From: Cloeon dipterum
Lineage: Eukaryota > Arthropoda > Insecta > Ephemeroptera > Baetidae
DNA: 64,000 bases
Assembly (NCBI RefSeq): GCF_949628265.1
Contig: NC_088786.1
Location: forward strand, 15,500,001-15,564,000
Direction: 5' to 3'
Below are positions 62,701 to 64,000 of this stretch, piece by piece (positions within the stretch are counted from its first letter, which is position 1; each line of letters begins with the position of its first letter). Both the position numbers and the translations under genes were made by a program. A model generated the notes under the pieces. It did not search any database, was not told where the DNA came from, and worked only from the letters and a program-made list of their open reading frames with translations.

Positions 62701-64000
62701 TTTTCGCGAGTTGTTCGCTATCAAAAAGGGGTACCCCATCTCGAAAAAAATTAACCGATCGAAAAAGTTTCAAACAAATTGGAAGTGTTGACACCGCAGC
62801 TGCTACCATAAGAGTAATGCATACAGAAAACATAAAAAGGTTAGATCAGAAAAATTGCAAAATATTAACGTTCAAATTGCATAACTTTCTTAAGAGTGAA
62901 TCAAACAATGCCAACATTAATCACGATTTATCGCATCAGCTGCCACTGCCACACATGCACAACGTCTTAGGAGGAGCAACTCGGAAGAAGTCACGTTCCT
63001 CCAATTATGCCAAGTGATAATTTTTGATAAAGATGAAATGTCGAGGTAGTGACCTAAAATTTATCTCCGCCGTAGTATTCTGAAGTCCTCGGTCAGGGCA
63101 TAGCCCAACGAAGGCGATTTACTGTTGCTAAGGCGCGCATTTCGAGCGAGTCGTGTCGCGTGGTTAAAACCAACGCGACAGTCAGTTTATGTGTTATAGT
63201 GCGATGTCAGTGACCACCCGAGATAAAAATGCGAGTATGATCAGCGCGGTTATCACAAATGCGCGCTCGTGTATTTGATATCAATTTGTGTTTGTCAGAA
63301 GATCGCAGTATTCACACACAAGGAAAGAAAAAAACAGCTGTTCAGCCCGGTGAACTTTAACATGCTGCATCTCATGCGCAGAGAGAACTTTTTCATTGCC
63401 TTGATTGATTTTCCCCGCAGCTGCTGAGCCAGATAAAATTTTAGTGTTTGTTTGTCCAGACAGAATATGAGCTTTGAACCATCAAATTATTTTGCTATGC
63501 AAGATGAAAAACTGAAAGTTAATCGTCATTGAGAATAATTGAACTTGAAAATATATAGGAATTAAAAAATTGGTTTCAATTTGTATTCGAATCGGTTTTG
63601 GAAAGGTTTGAAACCTCTTAAGTAATACTTTCTTTATTTCGTAATTCTGGTTTTCACAACGGAAGTCGAGCCACTTTGGGTAAAAAAATCGTCGGCTGGA
63701 CAGATTTTCGAAGGCCAGCTGAGGAAAAACGTGTCGATTCGACGGACCGCGTGCAAAGGCTGCGGACTCACACAATGTGCGCCTTTCAACGGTGCTGGAA
63801 ATGCAGATAAAAAAAGGCCGGTGCCGTGGTTTGATGTCGTGATGTTTAACTCTTCTTCTCATTTCTGCGACCATTTGATGTGTGACAAGAATAGATCCGC
63901 TTTTGACGGCAAAAAACGCACCCGGCTCCAGAAGCACGCACGCACACTCCGCACATACACATATATAAATTGTATCACTCGTGTTCCATTCGATGCCGCT
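62701..64000. other. Unassigned right-edge sequence with an initiator-like motif
   Basis: A CAGTCAGTTT initiator-like motif (A+1 about 63184, plus strand) sits in a locally GC-richer patch and could mark a promoter for a gene continuing past the right edge. A 151-codon minus-strand ORF (63937-63482) matches nothing I know. No gene is claimed. Confidence 0.25.

Overview
This 64 kb window is eukaryotic nuclear DNA from an arthropod, most likely an insect. The genes are split by GT-AG introns, the intergenic DNA is AT-rich, candidate start sites carry the arthropod TCAGT-type initiator, and the recognisable proteins include a Cactus-type IkB. I could not place it to species. All gene models were assembled by eye from homology, splice signals and reading-frame continuity; the three complete models each sum to a multiple of three.

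Layout. (1) 95-597, minus: the N-terminal coding exons of exportin-1 (XPO1/CRM1/embargoed), continuing off the left edge. A small ORF (973-1173, plus) is divergent from it. (2) 2400-5013, minus: the complete Hsp70/Hsp90 organising protein Hop (STIP1), 10 coding exons, 549 aa, with a perfect heat-shock element just upstream. (3) 11535-15286, plus: the complete cactus (IkB) gene, 6 coding exons, 416 aa. (4) 20218-20541: a 5'-truncated LINE tail. (5) 26807-31053, plus: the complete SCFD1/Slh (Sly1-type Sec1/Munc18 protein), 14 coding exons, 630 aa. (6) 37142-61965, minus: three widely spaced exons whose phases join cleanly into one CARD-like death-fold domain, so the apparent gene desert from 37 to 62 kb would be two very large introns. 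The rest is intergenic or intronic DNA with microsatellites, a tRNA-like SINE family, foldback elements and one tandem array.

The strongest unusual signal is regulatory. From about 5.9 to 25.9 kb, around and inside cactus, I count ten exact GGGAATCCC/GGGATTCCC sites and more than a dozen close NF-kB-type variants. I found no exact 9-mer elsewhere in the window. This suggests a dispersed Rel-responsive regulatory domain by which NF-kB would induce its own inhibitor. The second notable result is the CARD gene, including a 35-nt microexon inside the domain. Smaller points are a probable GC-AG intron in Hop, a 60-nt in-frame intron in SCFD1 that may be retained, and a duplicated kB-bearing module upstream of cactus.
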